A stretch of 37,389 nucleotides of DNA, taken from Oscillospiraceae bacterium. Its GTDB lineage: Bacteria > Bacillota > Clostridia > Oscillospirales > Ruminococcaceae. A program made the position numbers and the translations under genes. Within the stretch, counting starts at the first letter, position 1; every line of letters starts with the position of its first letter. The stretch lies in assembly GCA_017512745.1 (NCBI GenBank), contig JAFWEV010000075.1, forward strand, positions 1 to 37,389. The letters run 5' to 3'. Below the pieces are notes generated by a model that was not told the origin of the DNA, did not search any database, and saw only the letters and a list, made by a program, of their open reading frames with translations. This document shows positions 6,925 through 14,682 of this stretch, in pieces.

Positions 6925-7608
6925 TTACACGCTGCTGTTCACGATGGCAGCATACTGATCCTCGGGAATCATGGGAGAAGTGACCTCTGCCAGCAGAGAA
7001 GCATCGATTTCGCCCTCTTTGGCGTACTGTCGCCCGGTTTGTTTGATTAGCTCCAGTCTTGGCACAGTAACAACAGCCGCCTCCGGCGCATTGAACATCG
7101 GACTTTCCGGAACGGTGATTATTGAATGATTCCTCGGGAAACACAGCTTGAACTGCATTATTACAGGCTCAAAATTCTGCTGACTGTTGGGGAAACCGCA
7201 GCCACATATCATTACATACCGTAAATGACTCACTTCAGCCTGACCGATATGTTCGTACCTGTCGCCTGCTTTACGCATGGCCATGCTTGAAAGCGGTAAT
7301 GTTCTGTCCAACAGGGCTTTGAGAGAAGCCGGCATTCCGTAGCAATAGAGTGGAAAACTGAACAGGATCAGATCATGTGCCAGTATCTCCCCGAGGATGT
7401 TCTCCATATCATCGTCATGGATGCACTTTCCGCCATTTCGCATGCATGAAAAGCAGCCTGTACAATACTCAATATGTTTATCTATCGTATGAATAATTTG
7501 TATGTCCTGATGTGCCGATTCCTGCATACCTTCAAGAAACGCTCCGGTAATATGCATGGTATCGCTTTTATCCCGTTTGGGGCTTCCGTTAATTACAAGT
7601 ATCCTCAT
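6925..7608 (-). CDS. Flavodoxin-like NAD(P)H-dependent oxidoreductase
   Basis: From the ATG at 7608, behind AGGGAGGAAAAAC, the 227-residue product starts MRILVINGSPKRDKSDTMHI, the FMN-phosphate-binding loop of the flavodoxin-like NADPH:FMN reductase family. A CTGCFSCM motif at about residues 49-56 and the FPLYCYGMPASLKALLDR segment, which packs on the flavin, are also typical. The two close cysteines are usual in the iron-sulfur flavoprotein-like branch. It is cytosolic and likely reduces quinones, nitro or azo compounds with FMN; the physiological substrate is unknown. A longer frame to 7665 is possible but has no ribosome site. It heads the yjdF/phosphatidyltransferase group. Confidence 0.88.
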   Translation of the reverse strand: MRILVINGSPKRDKSDTMHITGAFLEGMQESAHQDIQIIHTIDKHIEYCTGCFSCMRNGGKCIHDDDMENILGEILAHDLILFSFPLYCYGMPASLKALLDRTLPLSSMAMRKAGDRYEHIGQAEVSHLRYVMICGCGFPNSQQNFEPVIMQFKLCFPRNHSIITVPESPMFNAPEAAVVTVPRLELIKQTGRQYAKEGEIDASLLAEVTSPMIPEDQYAAIVNSSV

Positions 7609-7680
7609 TGTTTTTCCTCCCTCTCCGCAGTCATTGTTTATATATGGCCGTAATAATACCGGCAAAAAAACTGTATGTAT

Positions 7681-8148
7681 CTATTCATCCGGCATGTCAT
7701 ATATCATCGGCGTAAATCGGATGCCGTTGACAATCTGCTCGCCGTCTGTCGCCTTGAATCCGAGATATCTGTAGAAAGGTAATCCGTACGGAGAAGAATT
7801 CAGGGTGATCATATGCTTCGGGAAATCTTCTCTCATTTTCAGAAACAGCCCGGTTCCTATTCCACGGCGATGATATTCTCCGTCCACAAAGAAAAAGCAT
7901 ATGTGTGCCTGTTCTTCACGTATCCCAAGCAAGCCTATGAGTCTGTCATCCGCAAAAGCTCCGTAGTAGCGGATTCCTGAGAGATAAGTTTCATCATGCA
8001 GGCATTTTTTGAATTCCTCAGTCCCCTCAGGAGAATAATCAGGAGACTCATACTCCACAAATACTCTCCACGCAAGCTCAAGGGCGTCTTCCCTCTCGCT
8101 TTCAGTCAGTACACGTATTTCAATAGTCCCTGTTTCTCTTTTATTCAT
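7681..8148 (-). CDS. GNAT family N-acetyltransferase
   Basis: The 155-residue protein is a single GNAT domain. Motif A is visible as CFFFVDGEYHRRGIGTGLFLKM, where RRGIGTG is the CoA pyrophosphate loop, and LPFYRYLGFKATDGEQI is the C-terminal motif B region. The acceptor is unknown. Its ATG overlaps the tetR stop by four bases (ATGA) and has AGGAGGT upstream within tetR, so it is in the same transcript and translationally coupled. It is probably regulated by that TetR protein. Confidence 0.92.
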   Translation of the reverse strand: MNKRETGTIEIRVLTESEREDALELAWRVFVEYESPDYSPEGTEEFKKCLHDETYLSGIRYYGAFADDRLIGLLGIREEQAHICFFFVDGEYHRRGIGTGLFLKMREDFPKHMITLNSSPYGLPFYRYLGFKATDGEQIVNGIRFTPMIYDMPDE

Positions 8149-8780
8149 CGCAAGACCTCCTGCTGAACATCTGATTCTTTTGTATTGTCAACTGCGCCAT
8201 ATATTCCGATAAAATGTCTGCTGAATGATTCTATCTGTACCATTGCATACTCTGTTTTTTCCGGTTCTCTGTCACACAGACGGATAAGTTCTGAGATCGG
8301 TGCGGTATAAACGAAAGCGACCATCCCAGGATCATCTCTGCGGATCAGTCCCTTCTCCATCATGCCGCGGAATACAGGTGTAAAGATGTCTATGAGTCCG
8401 GTCAGAAAATGCTTCGTTGCCAGTTCCCTTGCACGAGCGTCGCGGAATTGCTCAATTGTGAGCACTTTGCGTGTCATTACGATTTTTTCATCAAGAACCG
8501 TTGCATTAACCATCCTCATGGTCATTATGACCAGTTCTTCTAAAGACTCGGGAACAGGCGGCAAATGTTCCGCTGACCCGAAACGGTCTGCGTAATATTC
8601 GATCATCTCATCCAGCAGGGCGTTCCAGATAGCTTCTTTGCTCTCAAAATGCTTGTACAGCCCCGACTTTACAAGTCCCAGAGAAGCAGACAGTTCTCTT
8701 ATATTTGTTCCGGCATAACCCTTTTTTGAAAACATCTCCAAGGCCGCCGTCAATATCTTCTCTCTTGTGTCCTTAGCCAT
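8145..8780 (-). CDS. TetR/AcrR family transcriptional regulator
   Basis: The 211-residue protein opens with the TetR helix-turn-helix: TREKILTAALEMFSKKGYAG, then TNIRELSASLGLVKSGLYKHF (residues about 5-46). The C-terminal 160 residues are the helical ligand-binding and dimerisation part. Its own promoter region contains a nearly perfect 14-bp inverted repeat around the -10 box (8805-8844), so negative autoregulation is strongly suggested. The downstream acetyltransferase overlaps it by ATGA. The inducing ligand is unknown. The divergent plus-strand gene starts 173 bases away and could share the operator. Confidence 0.94.
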   Translation of the reverse strand: MAKDTREKILTAALEMFSKKGYAGTNIRELSASLGLVKSGLYKHFESKEAIWNALLDEMIEYYADRFGSAEHLPPVPESLEELVIMTMRMVNATVLDEKIVMTRKVLTIEQFRDARARELATKHFLTGLIDIFTPVFRGMMEKGLIRRDDPGMVAFVYTAPISELIRLCDREPEKTEYAMVQIESFSRHFIGIYGAVDNTKESDVQQEVLR

Positions 8781-8804
8781 ATGAACCTCCCACAGTCAGA
8801 AAAA

Positions 8805-8851
8805 GTGACCGTTCGTTCTCTTATTATAGTGAACGAACGATCACCTGTCAA
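8805..8851 (-). promoter_or_regulatory. tetR promoter with flanking TetR operator palindrome
   Basis: On the minus strand, TTGACA (8851-8846) and TATAAT (8828-8823) are separated by 17 bases, a consensus sigma-A promoter. The inverted repeat GTGACCGTTCGTTC (8805-8818) and GAACGAACGATCAC (8831-8844) matches at 13 of 14 positions and encloses the -10 box in its 12-base spacer. A TetR dimer bound here would block RNA polymerase. The repeat lies about 25 bases upstream of the tetR start codon. Confidence 0.88.
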
Positions 8852-8953
8852 TGGCATCGATAAGAGCACCGCTTTTCTCCGCTTGACACAGAAAATAAGT
8901 GCTGGTAAAAAGAATATCAGGAATATCACAGACCAATAACCGAGGTGATGACA

Positions 8954-9778
8954 ATGTCCGAAAATGAATACCGGGTTGAACAGATCGAGCGCATAAGCAA
9001 ATATGAAGCAATGCTTGACGAGGCTCAAAAATTATTGGCAGCTGCCACATATGACGAGCGTCTGGCTCATCTTGTCAATGAACTGGAGTCATACTACACA
9101 GGTCCTTTGTGGAAACAGGATTTTGCTGATGATGAGGCGGGATTCCTTCCTCATGATCTGAAAAGAGGCGTTCTGTCAGAGGATGGTATCTATGACCTGA
9201 TCACCGGATTCGATGAATTGAAAAAAACTGTTATTCTTGAGACCGATCGTCTGATCCTCCGCCCATGGGAAGAATCAGATGCTGAAGAATTATTCAGGTA
9301 TGCAAAGGACCCCATGGTAGGTCCGATAGCCGGATGGCCTGAACATACAAGCATAGAGGACAGCTGGCAAGTGATTCACGATGTGCTGAAAGCTCCTGAA
9401 ACCTACGCGATCGTTCTTAAAGAATCAGGTCTTCCCATAGGCAGTATCGGATTGCATCACCATGACCTGGCGGTAAAAGATGATGAGGCAGAACTCGGCT
9501 TCTGGCTCGGAGCTCCCTATTGGGGCCGTGGCATTGTGCCTGAAGCTTCACGCGAGATACTGCGCCATGCTTTTGAAGATCTGAATCTTTCCCGCGTCTG
9601 GTGCGGTTATTATGAAGGAAATGAAAAGTCCAGGCGTGTTCAGGAGAAACTCGGGTTCAAATATCAATGGACTACGGAAGAGGCACCCGTCCCCAGAATG
9701 GGTGAAACACGCAGAGGATATGTAAACCTCCTGACAAAAGAGGAATGGTTGAAAACCGCACAGACAACCAACGATTAA
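8954..9778 (+). CDS. DUF4298-GNAT acetyltransferase fusion
   Basis: The 274-residue protein has two parts. Residues about 3-92 are a DUF4298 domain: a helical start ([20 protein letters not shown]), [17 protein letters not shown], then [15 protein letters not shown]. Residues about 97-265 are a RimJ/RimL-type GNAT domain with [14 protein letters not shown], a motif A region of [15 protein letters not shown], and [20 protein letters not shown]4298 is usually a separate small protein, so the fusion is notable and may give the enzyme a partner or substrate-binding module. The ATG at 8954 is best supported by GAGGTGA five bases upstream; ATG 8948 and GTG 8945 are possible. Confidence 0.85.
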   Translation: MSENEYRVEQIERISKYEAMLDEAQKLLAAATYDERLAHLVNELESYYTGPLWKQDFADDEAGFLPHDLKRGVLSEDGIYDLITGFDELKKTVILETDRLILRPWEESDAEELFRYAKDPMVGPIAGWPEHTSIEDSWQVIHDVLKAPETYAIVLKESGLPIGSIGLHHHDLAVKDDEAELGFWLGAPYWGRGIVPEASREILRHAFEDLNLSRVWCGYYEGNEKSRRVQEKLGFKYQWTTEEAPVPRMGETRRGYVNLLTKEEWLKTAQTTND

Positions 9779-9850
9779 AAAACTCAATATCGCCGATATC
9801 AGAATCCCCTGCTCTCCATACAAGAACGGTGTATAACATTTGAAATATCT

Positions 9851-9895
9851 CAGAATAAACATGTCATATAATTGGCATGTTTATTCTGTTATACT
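9851..9895 (+). promoter_or_regulatory. Promoter and 13-bp inverted-repeat operator of the WYL regulator
   Basis: A perfect inverted repeat, CAGAATAAACATG at 9851-9863 and CATGTTTATTCTG at 9876-9888, has a 12-base spacer. Its right arm overlaps an extended -10 element, TGTTATACT at 9887-9895, 20 bases before the start codon of the WYL-domain gene. No T-run follows, so it is an operator rather than a terminator. The binding protein is most simply the WYL regulator itself. Confidence 0.65.
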
Positions 9896-9915
9896 GTAAT
9901 CGGACGGTGAACAGA

Positions 9916-10830
9916 ATGAAAGTGGACAGACTAATAGGGATCCTCTCTGTATTGCTTCAGGAAGAAAAGATCACGGCTCCCGAGCTGGCGAAACGCTTCG
10001 AAGTATCCAGAAGAACCATCAATCGGGATATTGATTCCCTCTGCAGAGCCGGGATTCCCATCCGGACGACACAAGGCGCAGGCGGCGGCATAAGCATTAT
10101 GAGCGGGTATCTGATGGATCGGACGATACTCACTTCTAAAGATATGCAGATGATACTGGCCGGACTGAGAAGCCTTGACAGCGTAAGCGGAAGCGGTTAT
10201 TACAGCCAGCTTATGGAGAAGCTCAGTGCAGGTTCTTCAGAATTTGTCAGCGGCAGAGATTCGATACTGATCGATCTCTCTTCATGGTATCGGGAATCGC
10301 TGGCTCCGAAAATCGAAGTGATACAAAGTGCAATCGAATCCAGACACATTCTCACATTCAAGTATTTCGCCCCGTCCGGAGAAAGCTCAAGATCGGTCGA
10401 ACCGTATTATCTTATATTCAGATGGTCAAGCTGGTATCTGTGGGGCTGGTGCAGCGACAGGCAGGATTTCAGACTGTTCAAACTGAACCGTATGGATCAT
10501 GTGCTTGAATCGGATAAGGATTTTGTATGCAGAGATTCCGCTGTTCCTGATCTGTCTGATGAAAAGATATTTCCTCATGCTGTTAGAGTTAAGGCACTGT
10601 TTGAACCGGATCAGAAATGGCGCCTGATCGAGGAATTCGGCCCGGGATGCATCACATCAGTTCCTGACGGCAGACTGCTGTTCACAGCGGATTATACAGA
10701 TATGGATAATTGTGTTACCTGGTTAATGACATTCGGAGACAAGGCGGAGATCCTCGAACCCGTCGAGGCCAGGGACCGTATCTGTGAGATAGTGCGGAAT
10801 ATGGCAATGACTTACGGAGAGGACATATAA
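9916..10830 (+). CDS. YafY-type HTH/WYL-domain transcriptional regulator
   Basis: The 304-residue protein begins with a winged helix-turn-helix of the HTH_11 type (KVDRLIGILSVLLQEEKITA, then PELAKRFEVSRRTINRDIDSL; residues about 2-45). A WYL domain follows (about residues 130-220), visible as RSVEPYYLIFRWSSWYLWGW in which the WYL-like sequence is SWYLWGW, and a C-terminal WCX-type extension completes it. WYL domains sense nucleotides or other ligands. The ATG at 9916 is preferred over the frame's earlier GTG or ATG because the promoter lies just upstream. The next gene starts two bases after its stop, so it heads an operon with the radical SAM gene. Confidence 0.9.
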   Translation: MKVDRLIGILSVLLQEEKITAPELAKRFEVSRRTINRDIDSLCRAGIPIRTTQGAGGGISIMSGYLMDRTILTSKDMQMILAGLRSLDSVSGSGYYSQLMEKLSAGSSEFVSGRDSILIDLSSWYRESLAPKIEVIQSAIESRHILTFKYFAPSGESSRSVEPYYLIFRWSSWYLWGWCSDRQDFRLFKLNRMDHVLESDKDFVCRDSAVPDLSDEKIFPHAVRVKALFEPDQKWRLIEEFGPGCITSVPDGRLLFTADYTDMDNCVTWLMTFGDKAEILEPVEARDRICEIVRNMAMTYGEDI

Positions 10831-10831
10831 T

Positions 10832-11707
10832 ATGCACTTTGTAGATGCCAAAACCATACTTACCGGCAAAAACGGTTTTTATGGTATGAATATATACCGC
10901 GGATGCAGCCACGAATGCATCTATTGTGACAGCAGGAGTCTCTGTTACCGTTTCACTCATCCCTTCGAAGATATAGAGGTCAAACGCAATGCTCCGGAAC
11001 TTCTTGAATCCGCTCTCAGGTCCAAGAGGAAAAGATGCATGATCGGAACAGGTGCGATGTCGGACCCTTATATGCATTGTGAAGAAGAACTTCGTCTGAC
11101 AAGAAAATGCCTGGAGATCATACACAAATACGGATTCGGAGCTGCAGTTCAGACAAAATCAGACCGTATTCTCCGCGATATAGATCTGCTGGATGAGATC
11201 AACCGTTCGGCAAAATGCGTGGTCCAGATGACTCTCACTACATATGACGATGATCTGTGCCGGGTCCTGGAGCCCAATGTGTGCAATACAAAAAGGCGCA
11301 TAACCGTTCTGGAAGAAATGCAGAAAAGAAATATTCCCACTGTCGTATGGCTGACCCCTGTTCTTCCCTATATCAATGACACCGAGGAAAATATAACATC
11401 GATACTGGAAGAATGCATACGCACGGGTGTAAAAGGGATCATTGACTTCGGCATGGGATTGACTCTGCGTGAGGGTGACCGGGAATACTATTATCAAGCC
11501 CTCGACAGACACTTCCCCGGTATGAAAAACAGATACATCAGAACATACGGAGATTCTTATGTGCTGCCCAGTCCGAACGCCAAAGAGCTTTCCCGGATCT
11601 TTCAGAGAATGTGCGCAGAGAACGGCATCATCTCAAACCCTGAGGAATGCTTTGACTATATGCACGAATTTCCGGAAACATATGATCAGATGACCCTGTT
11701 CACATAA
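10832..11707 (+). CDS. SPL-family (Rv2578c-like) radical SAM protein
   Basis: The 291-residue protein carries the cluster-binding motif C25-x3-C29-x2-C32 (GCSHECIYCD), as in the spore-photoproduct-lyase-like/Rv2578c radical SAM branch, which shares the Cys-x3-Cys-x2-Cys motif. Further recognisable segments are GTGAMSDPYMHCEEELRLTR, the QTKSDRILRDIDLL strand and the VVWLTPVLPYINDTEENI region. It would bind a [4Fe-4S] cluster and cleave S-adenosylmethionine, but its substrate is unknown; a role in DNA repair is only suggested by the relatives. Its start at 10832 follows GGAGAGG within the WYL gene, indicating coupling to the regulator. Confidence 0.9.
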   Translation: MHFVDAKTILTGKNGFYGMNIYRGCSHECIYCDSRSLCYRFTHPFEDIEVKRNAPELLESALRSKRKRCMIGTGAMSDPYMHCEEELRLTRKCLEIIHKYGFGAAVQTKSDRILRDIDLLDEINRSAKCVVQMTLTTYDDDLCRVLEPNVCNTKRRITVLEEMQKRNIPTVVWLTPVLPYINDTEENITSILEECIRTGVKGIIDFGMGLTLREGDREYYYQALDRHFPGMKNRYIRTYGDSYVLPSPNAKELSRIFQRMCAENGIISNPEECFDYMHEFPETYDQMTLFT

Positions 11708-11724
11708 AAAGGAGTTTTATAGTT

Positions 11725-12471
11725 ATGGAGTATATTAAAGTCACAAAGGACAATCTTGATCGTGAACACATCTGCTGTGCCATTTCAAATAACAGTGATG
11801 TTCAGGTATCGTCAAAGAAAGCCTGGCTGTCGGACAGATTTGACGAAGGTCTTGTTTTTCTGAAAAGCGCAGAGCGCGGTAAATGCTTTATCGAGTATAT
11901 CCCCGCCGAATACGCATGGGTACCCATTGAAGCCGGCGGCTACATCTACATCGATTGTCTTTGGGTATCCGGTTCCCTCAAAGGTCACGGTTACTCCAAC
12001 GATCTGCTTGCTGCCTGCATCTCCGATGCTGAAGAGCAAGGAAAGATCGGTCTGTGTATTCTTTCCTCTGCAAGGAAAAAACCGTTTCTGGCAGATCCGA
12101 AGTACCTGGGGCACAAAGGATTCATACCGTGCGACGAATCGGATAACGGCATACAGCTCTGGTACCTGCCTCTTGATACCTCTGCATCTCCCCCTCGCTT
12201 CAAGGAATGTGCAAAGCACCCGCATACAGATGATAGCGGGTATGTTCTCTATTACACATATCAGTGCCCGTTTAACGCCAAATATGTTCCAATCGTGGAA
12301 GAGACAGCCAGAAATGCCGGGGTTCCATTCAAAGCTATAAGGCTCGACAGCAAGGAAGCAGCCCAAAATGCTCCCACGCCGATAACAAATTACGCTCTGT
12401 TTCATGACGGCAAGTATATTACGAATGAGCAGATGAACGACAGGAAATTTCTCAAACTTATCAACAGATAG
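11725..12471 (+). CDS. GNAT acetyltransferase with C-terminal YoaP domain
   Basis: The 248-residue protein has an N-terminal acetyltransferase-like domain (residues about 1-155), with a strand IYIDCLWVSGSLKGHGYSND, in which GSLKGHGYS is the CoA loop. Residues about 170-245 match the YoaP C-terminal domain: YTYQCPFNAKYVPIVEETAR, followed by a thioredoxin-like segment with PFKAIRLDSKEAAQNAPTP and TNYALFHDGKYITNEQM. The partner TfoX-domain gene starts 11 bases after the stop, and GGAG bases overlap this gene's end. YoaP-type proteins are uncharacterised. The order with the radical SAM gene suggests one operon under the WYL regulator. Confidence 0.88.
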   Translation: MEYIKVTKDNLDREHICCAISNNSDVQVSSKKAWLSDRFDEGLVFLKSAERGKCFIEYIPAEYAWVPIEAGGYIYIDCLWVSGSLKGHGYSNDLLAACISDAEEQGKIGLCILSSARKKPFLADPKYLGHKGFIPCDESDNGIQLWYLPLDTSASPPRFKECAKHPHTDDSGYVLYYTYQCPFNAKYVPIVEETARNAGVPFKAIRLDSKEAAQNAPTPITNYALFHDGKYITNEQMNDRKFLKLINR

Positions 12472-12482
12472 GAGATCATGAA

Positions 12483-12797
12483 ATGGCTTCAAGTAGAGAG
12501 TATCTGGCTTTTGTTATGGATCAATTGTCGGAACTTGAAGATATCAGTTACCGGGGAATGATGGGCGAGTATATTCTTTATTACCGCGGAAAGATATTTG
12601 GCGGAATCTACGACGACAGATTGCTGGTTAAGCCCGTTCCGGCAGCCGTAAACATGGTGCCCGACGCCGAAATGGAATTGCCGTATGAGGGTGCAAAAAA
12701 GATGCTTCTGGTGGATGATGTTGATAACAGAGAATTCCTTTGCGAACTGGTACGACGCATCTGGGATGATCTGCCCACTCCCCGTCCGAAACAATAA
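12483..12797 (+). CDS. TfoX/Sxy N-terminal domain protein
   Basis: The 104-residue protein matches the N-terminal TfoX/Sxy domain: MASSREYLAFVMDQLSELED, a YRGMMGEYILYYRGKIFGGI segment, and DDRLLVKPVP with a later LPYEGAKKM. In Gammaproteobacteria, Sxy/TfoX controls competence together with CRP, but stand-alone N-terminal domains in Bacillota have unknown function. The start at 12483 is set by GGAG at 12471-12474. It is the last gene before a strong terminator. Confidence 0.88.
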   Translation: MASSREYLAFVMDQLSELEDISYRGMMGEYILYYRGKIFGGIYDDRLLVKPVPAAVNMVPDAEMELPYEGAKKMLLVDDVDNREFLCELVRRIWDDLPTPRPKQ

Positions 12798-12812
12798 TGT
12801 TGTGTAACTTCG

Positions 12813-12877
12813 CAGCAGCCTAGAGCGAAAACCGTCTGTGACCGAGTTTTCAATGGATCCGGCTGCTGTGATTTTTT
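12813..12877 (+). terminator. Rho-independent terminator with a two-tier stem
   Basis: The outer arms CAGCAGCC (12813-12820) and GGCTGCTG (12861-12868) are perfectly complementary, and GAAAAC/GTTTTC pair inside them (12827-12832 and 12846-12851). A run of six T residues follows at 12872-12877. It ends the WYL/radical SAM/GNAT-YoaP/TfoX transcript. Confidence 0.8.
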
Positions 12878-12973
12878 ATATTCTTTGTATAATATATAAT
12901 TATTTAATGACCGGTAATTCAGATCCGAAAGGGTTGACCGGATATGTTCTTCTTTATCTAGGGGAGATTCAGT

Positions 12974-13297
12974 ATGGAACGCATTCTATGGCTTATCATA
13001 ATGATTCCTATAGGCGCCTTGTTTACAGGTCTCGGTATCTATGCATGGAAACGAAAGAAGCCCATGTGGTTTTACTCCGGAAGCACAATAAAAGAAAGAG
13101 AGATATCCGATATCCCCGCTTACAACCGAGCTAACGGAATTATGTGGATCTGCTTTTCTGCTGTATTCTGGATATCAGCTATTATGGGTCTCTTTCAGGT
13201 AGCTTTTGCCGGTATCTTTACTGCAGTCGGCATCTTTGCCGGAATTCCGATACTTGCTTTTATCTACAGCAGAATCTATGCAAAGTATAAGCGGTGA
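12974..13297 (+). CDS. Small DUF3784-like membrane protein
   Basis: The 107-residue product has an N-terminal hydrophobic helix (about residues 3-25), a polar loop with WKRKKPMWFYSGSTIKEREI and SDIPAYNRANG, and two C-terminal helices (about 52-70 and 73-97). This matches the layout of the DUF3784-type gene at 1222-1545, although the loop sequence differs. The loop pattern with WFYSG...I...YN is frequent in small membrane proteins of Clostridia with no known function. The ATG at 12974 follows GGGGAG. Confidence 0.7.
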   Translation: MERILWLIIMIPIGALFTGLGIYAWKRKKPMWFYSGSTIKEREISDIPAYNRANGIMWICFSAVFWISAIMGLFQVAFAGIFTAVGIFAGIPILAFIYSRIYAKYKR

Positions 13298-13363
13298 TTC
13301 TGTTCTCCCACTTCAGAAGCTGTCATTCGCCGTAAAAACCTTAGCTGATCAATGGTGAGCATC

Positions 13364-13729
13364 ATGGAATTGAAGAAAATCTATCATAAGCTTACTGTCT
13401 GTAAAGTGACAGATATATCAGACCTAAACATGGAGTCTGATTTCTATTTTATCGCGAAGACTGATGAGGAATTATCATTGGTTTGCAAAACGGAGGATAC
13501 GCCGCTGAACACCGTCGAGCGCAATGACGGATGGAGAGGCTTCCGCATTCAGGGAACTCTGGATTTTTCCCTGATCGGAATTCTGTCAAAACTTTCCGGA
13601 ATACTTTCGGAACATAAGATCGGTATCTTCGCCGTATCTACATACAACACAGATTATATTCTTGTGAAAGAAGAAAATTATGAGCATGCTTTGGCCGTTT
13701 TATCTGCTGAAGGTTATTCCGTTGTGTAG
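13364..13729 (+). CDS. ACT-domain protein (CASTOR/DUF2241-like)
   Basis: From the ATG at 13364, which has GGTGA six bases upstream, the 121-residue protein starts MELKKIYHKLTVCKVTDISD. The middle has EWR-like residues NDGWRGFRIQGTLDFSLIGI, and the ACT fold follows with a LSKLSGILSEHKIGIFAVST segment and YILVKEENYEHALAVLSAEG at the end. Such ACT proteins often bind amino acids and lack an enzyme domain. An earlier ATG at 13352 is in frame but less well placed. It is unlikely to be a catalytic protein by itself. Confidence 0.85.
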   Translation: MELKKIYHKLTVCKVTDISDLNMESDFYFIAKTDEELSLVCKTEDTPLNTVERNDGWRGFRIQGTLDFSLIGILSKLSGILSEHKIGIFAVSTYNTDYILVKEENYEHALAVLSAEGYSVV

Positions 13730-14022
13730 GTTGCGGTTTCTCGAGCATATACATTTTTATTGATCGGCATGCGATATGATCTTTTTGAGCCGTGTCGGTA
13801 ATATGGATACAAATTTTCGATTCTATTCCCCAGAAGCATCAAGAATGTAACAATGACAGCCCGGAAGCGGGGCGGTTCGAGAGGATCAAGAGGCAAAGAC
13901 AGAAAATGGAATGCGTCAGAAATTGTCCAAAAGGCGCTTTATAGAGCAGATTCAGATTTCCCTGCACTGCCATTTTCTGTTGAAAACTGTGGTTGGGGTT
14001 CAGGAGATATATAAGGAGAATC
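13730..14022. other. 293-base intergenic stretch
   Basis: I see no convincing gene, RNA or repeat here. A 60-codon minus-strand frame at 13714-13896 overlaps the ACT gene and resembles no family I know. The plus-strand gene that follows has its ribosome site AAGGAG at 14013-14018. Confidence 0.5.
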
Positions 14023-14682
14023 ATGACAAATACGGAACGAAGAGACATGGAGATGGCATACATAACAGATGCCGATGTTCTCGATGAGCAGAAAAAATGC
14101 CGGAGAATTCTCCAAAAACTCAACTTTATTGACAGAAGCGACTTTGAAGGCATTGCCGAAATAATCGCGGAACTGCTCAACGCCGAGGAAGGAGTCTTTA
14201 TCAATCCTCCCTTCTTCTGTGATTACGGAAAACACATATATGTCGGAAAGAACTTTTTTGCCAATTATAACTGCACAATCATAGACGTCGCGCCGGTCAT
14301 ATTCGGCGACAACTGCATGCTCGGTCCCAATGTGGCTGTTTATACCGCCGGGCACCCGATTCACCCGGACACCCGCAGTTCGCTGTACGAATACGGCAAA
14401 AAGGTCACTTTTGGCGATAATGTATGGATCGGAGGAAACGCAGTTATATGCCCGGGTGTTCATGTGGGCAGCAATGTTGTCATAGGAGCAGGCAGTGTCG
14501 TGACAAAGGATATCCCCGACTGGTGCGTCGCCGCCGGAAACCCCTGCAGAGTACTGCAGAAGATCACGGATAAAGACAGAAAGAAGCTCTTTCATGACGA
14601 AGAGATCGATCACGAGGCATGGGAAGAAATCGTTAATCGCGGATTGGCAGACCAGAGTCACCCTAAGGACCAGCTGAAATGA
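14023..14682 (+). CDS. maa: Maltose/galactoside O-acetyltransferase family protein
   Basis: The 219-residue product is a left-handed beta-helix acetyltransferase of the LacA/Maa type. It has the N-terminal MAC-type cap (RRDMEMAYITDADVLDEQKK), the hexapeptide repeats through GDNCMLGPNVAVYTAGHPIH (with the catalytic histidine of HP) and GDNVWIGGNAVICPGVHVGS, and the C-terminal VAAGNPCRVLQKI tail. It transfers acetyl from acetyl-CoA to the 6-OH of sugars and is a cytosolic trimer. I choose the ATG at 14023 because of the AAGGAG site; the longer frame from 13993 has none. Its stop overlaps the next start as ATGA. Confidence 0.93.
   Translation: MTNTERRDMEMAYITDADVLDEQKKCRRILQKLNFIDRSDFEGIAEIIAELLNAEEGVFINPPFFCDYGKHIYVGKNFFANYNCTIIDVAPVIFGDNCMLGPNVAVYTAGHPIHPDTRSSLYEYGKKVTFGDNVWIGGNAVICPGVHVGSNVVIGAGSVVTKDIPDWCVAAGNPCRVLQKITDKDRKKLFHDEEIDHEAWEEIVNRGLADQSHPKDQLK

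Noticed and set aside
7609..7680. yjdF riboswitch before the oxidoreductase
   Set aside because: The gap is too short and I see no conserved motif, so I did not annotate it.
1..8800. Integron-like cassette array
   Set aside because: The repeated gene ends suggested cassettes, but I see no integrase and no attC-type sites shared between all genes, and gene orientations differ.
11812..12492. 226-codon minus-strand frame opposite the GNAT-YoaP gene
   Set aside because: It mirrors a real domain-bearing gene and lacks a start signal.
13714..13896. 60-codon minus-strand frame after the ACT gene
   Set aside because: It overlaps the ACT gene, lacks a ribosome site and resembles no family I know.
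13939..14661. 240-codon minus-strand frame opposite the maltose-type acetyltransferase
   Set aside because: The plus-strand gene has clear hexapeptide repeats and a ribosome site; the antisense frame is a shadow.
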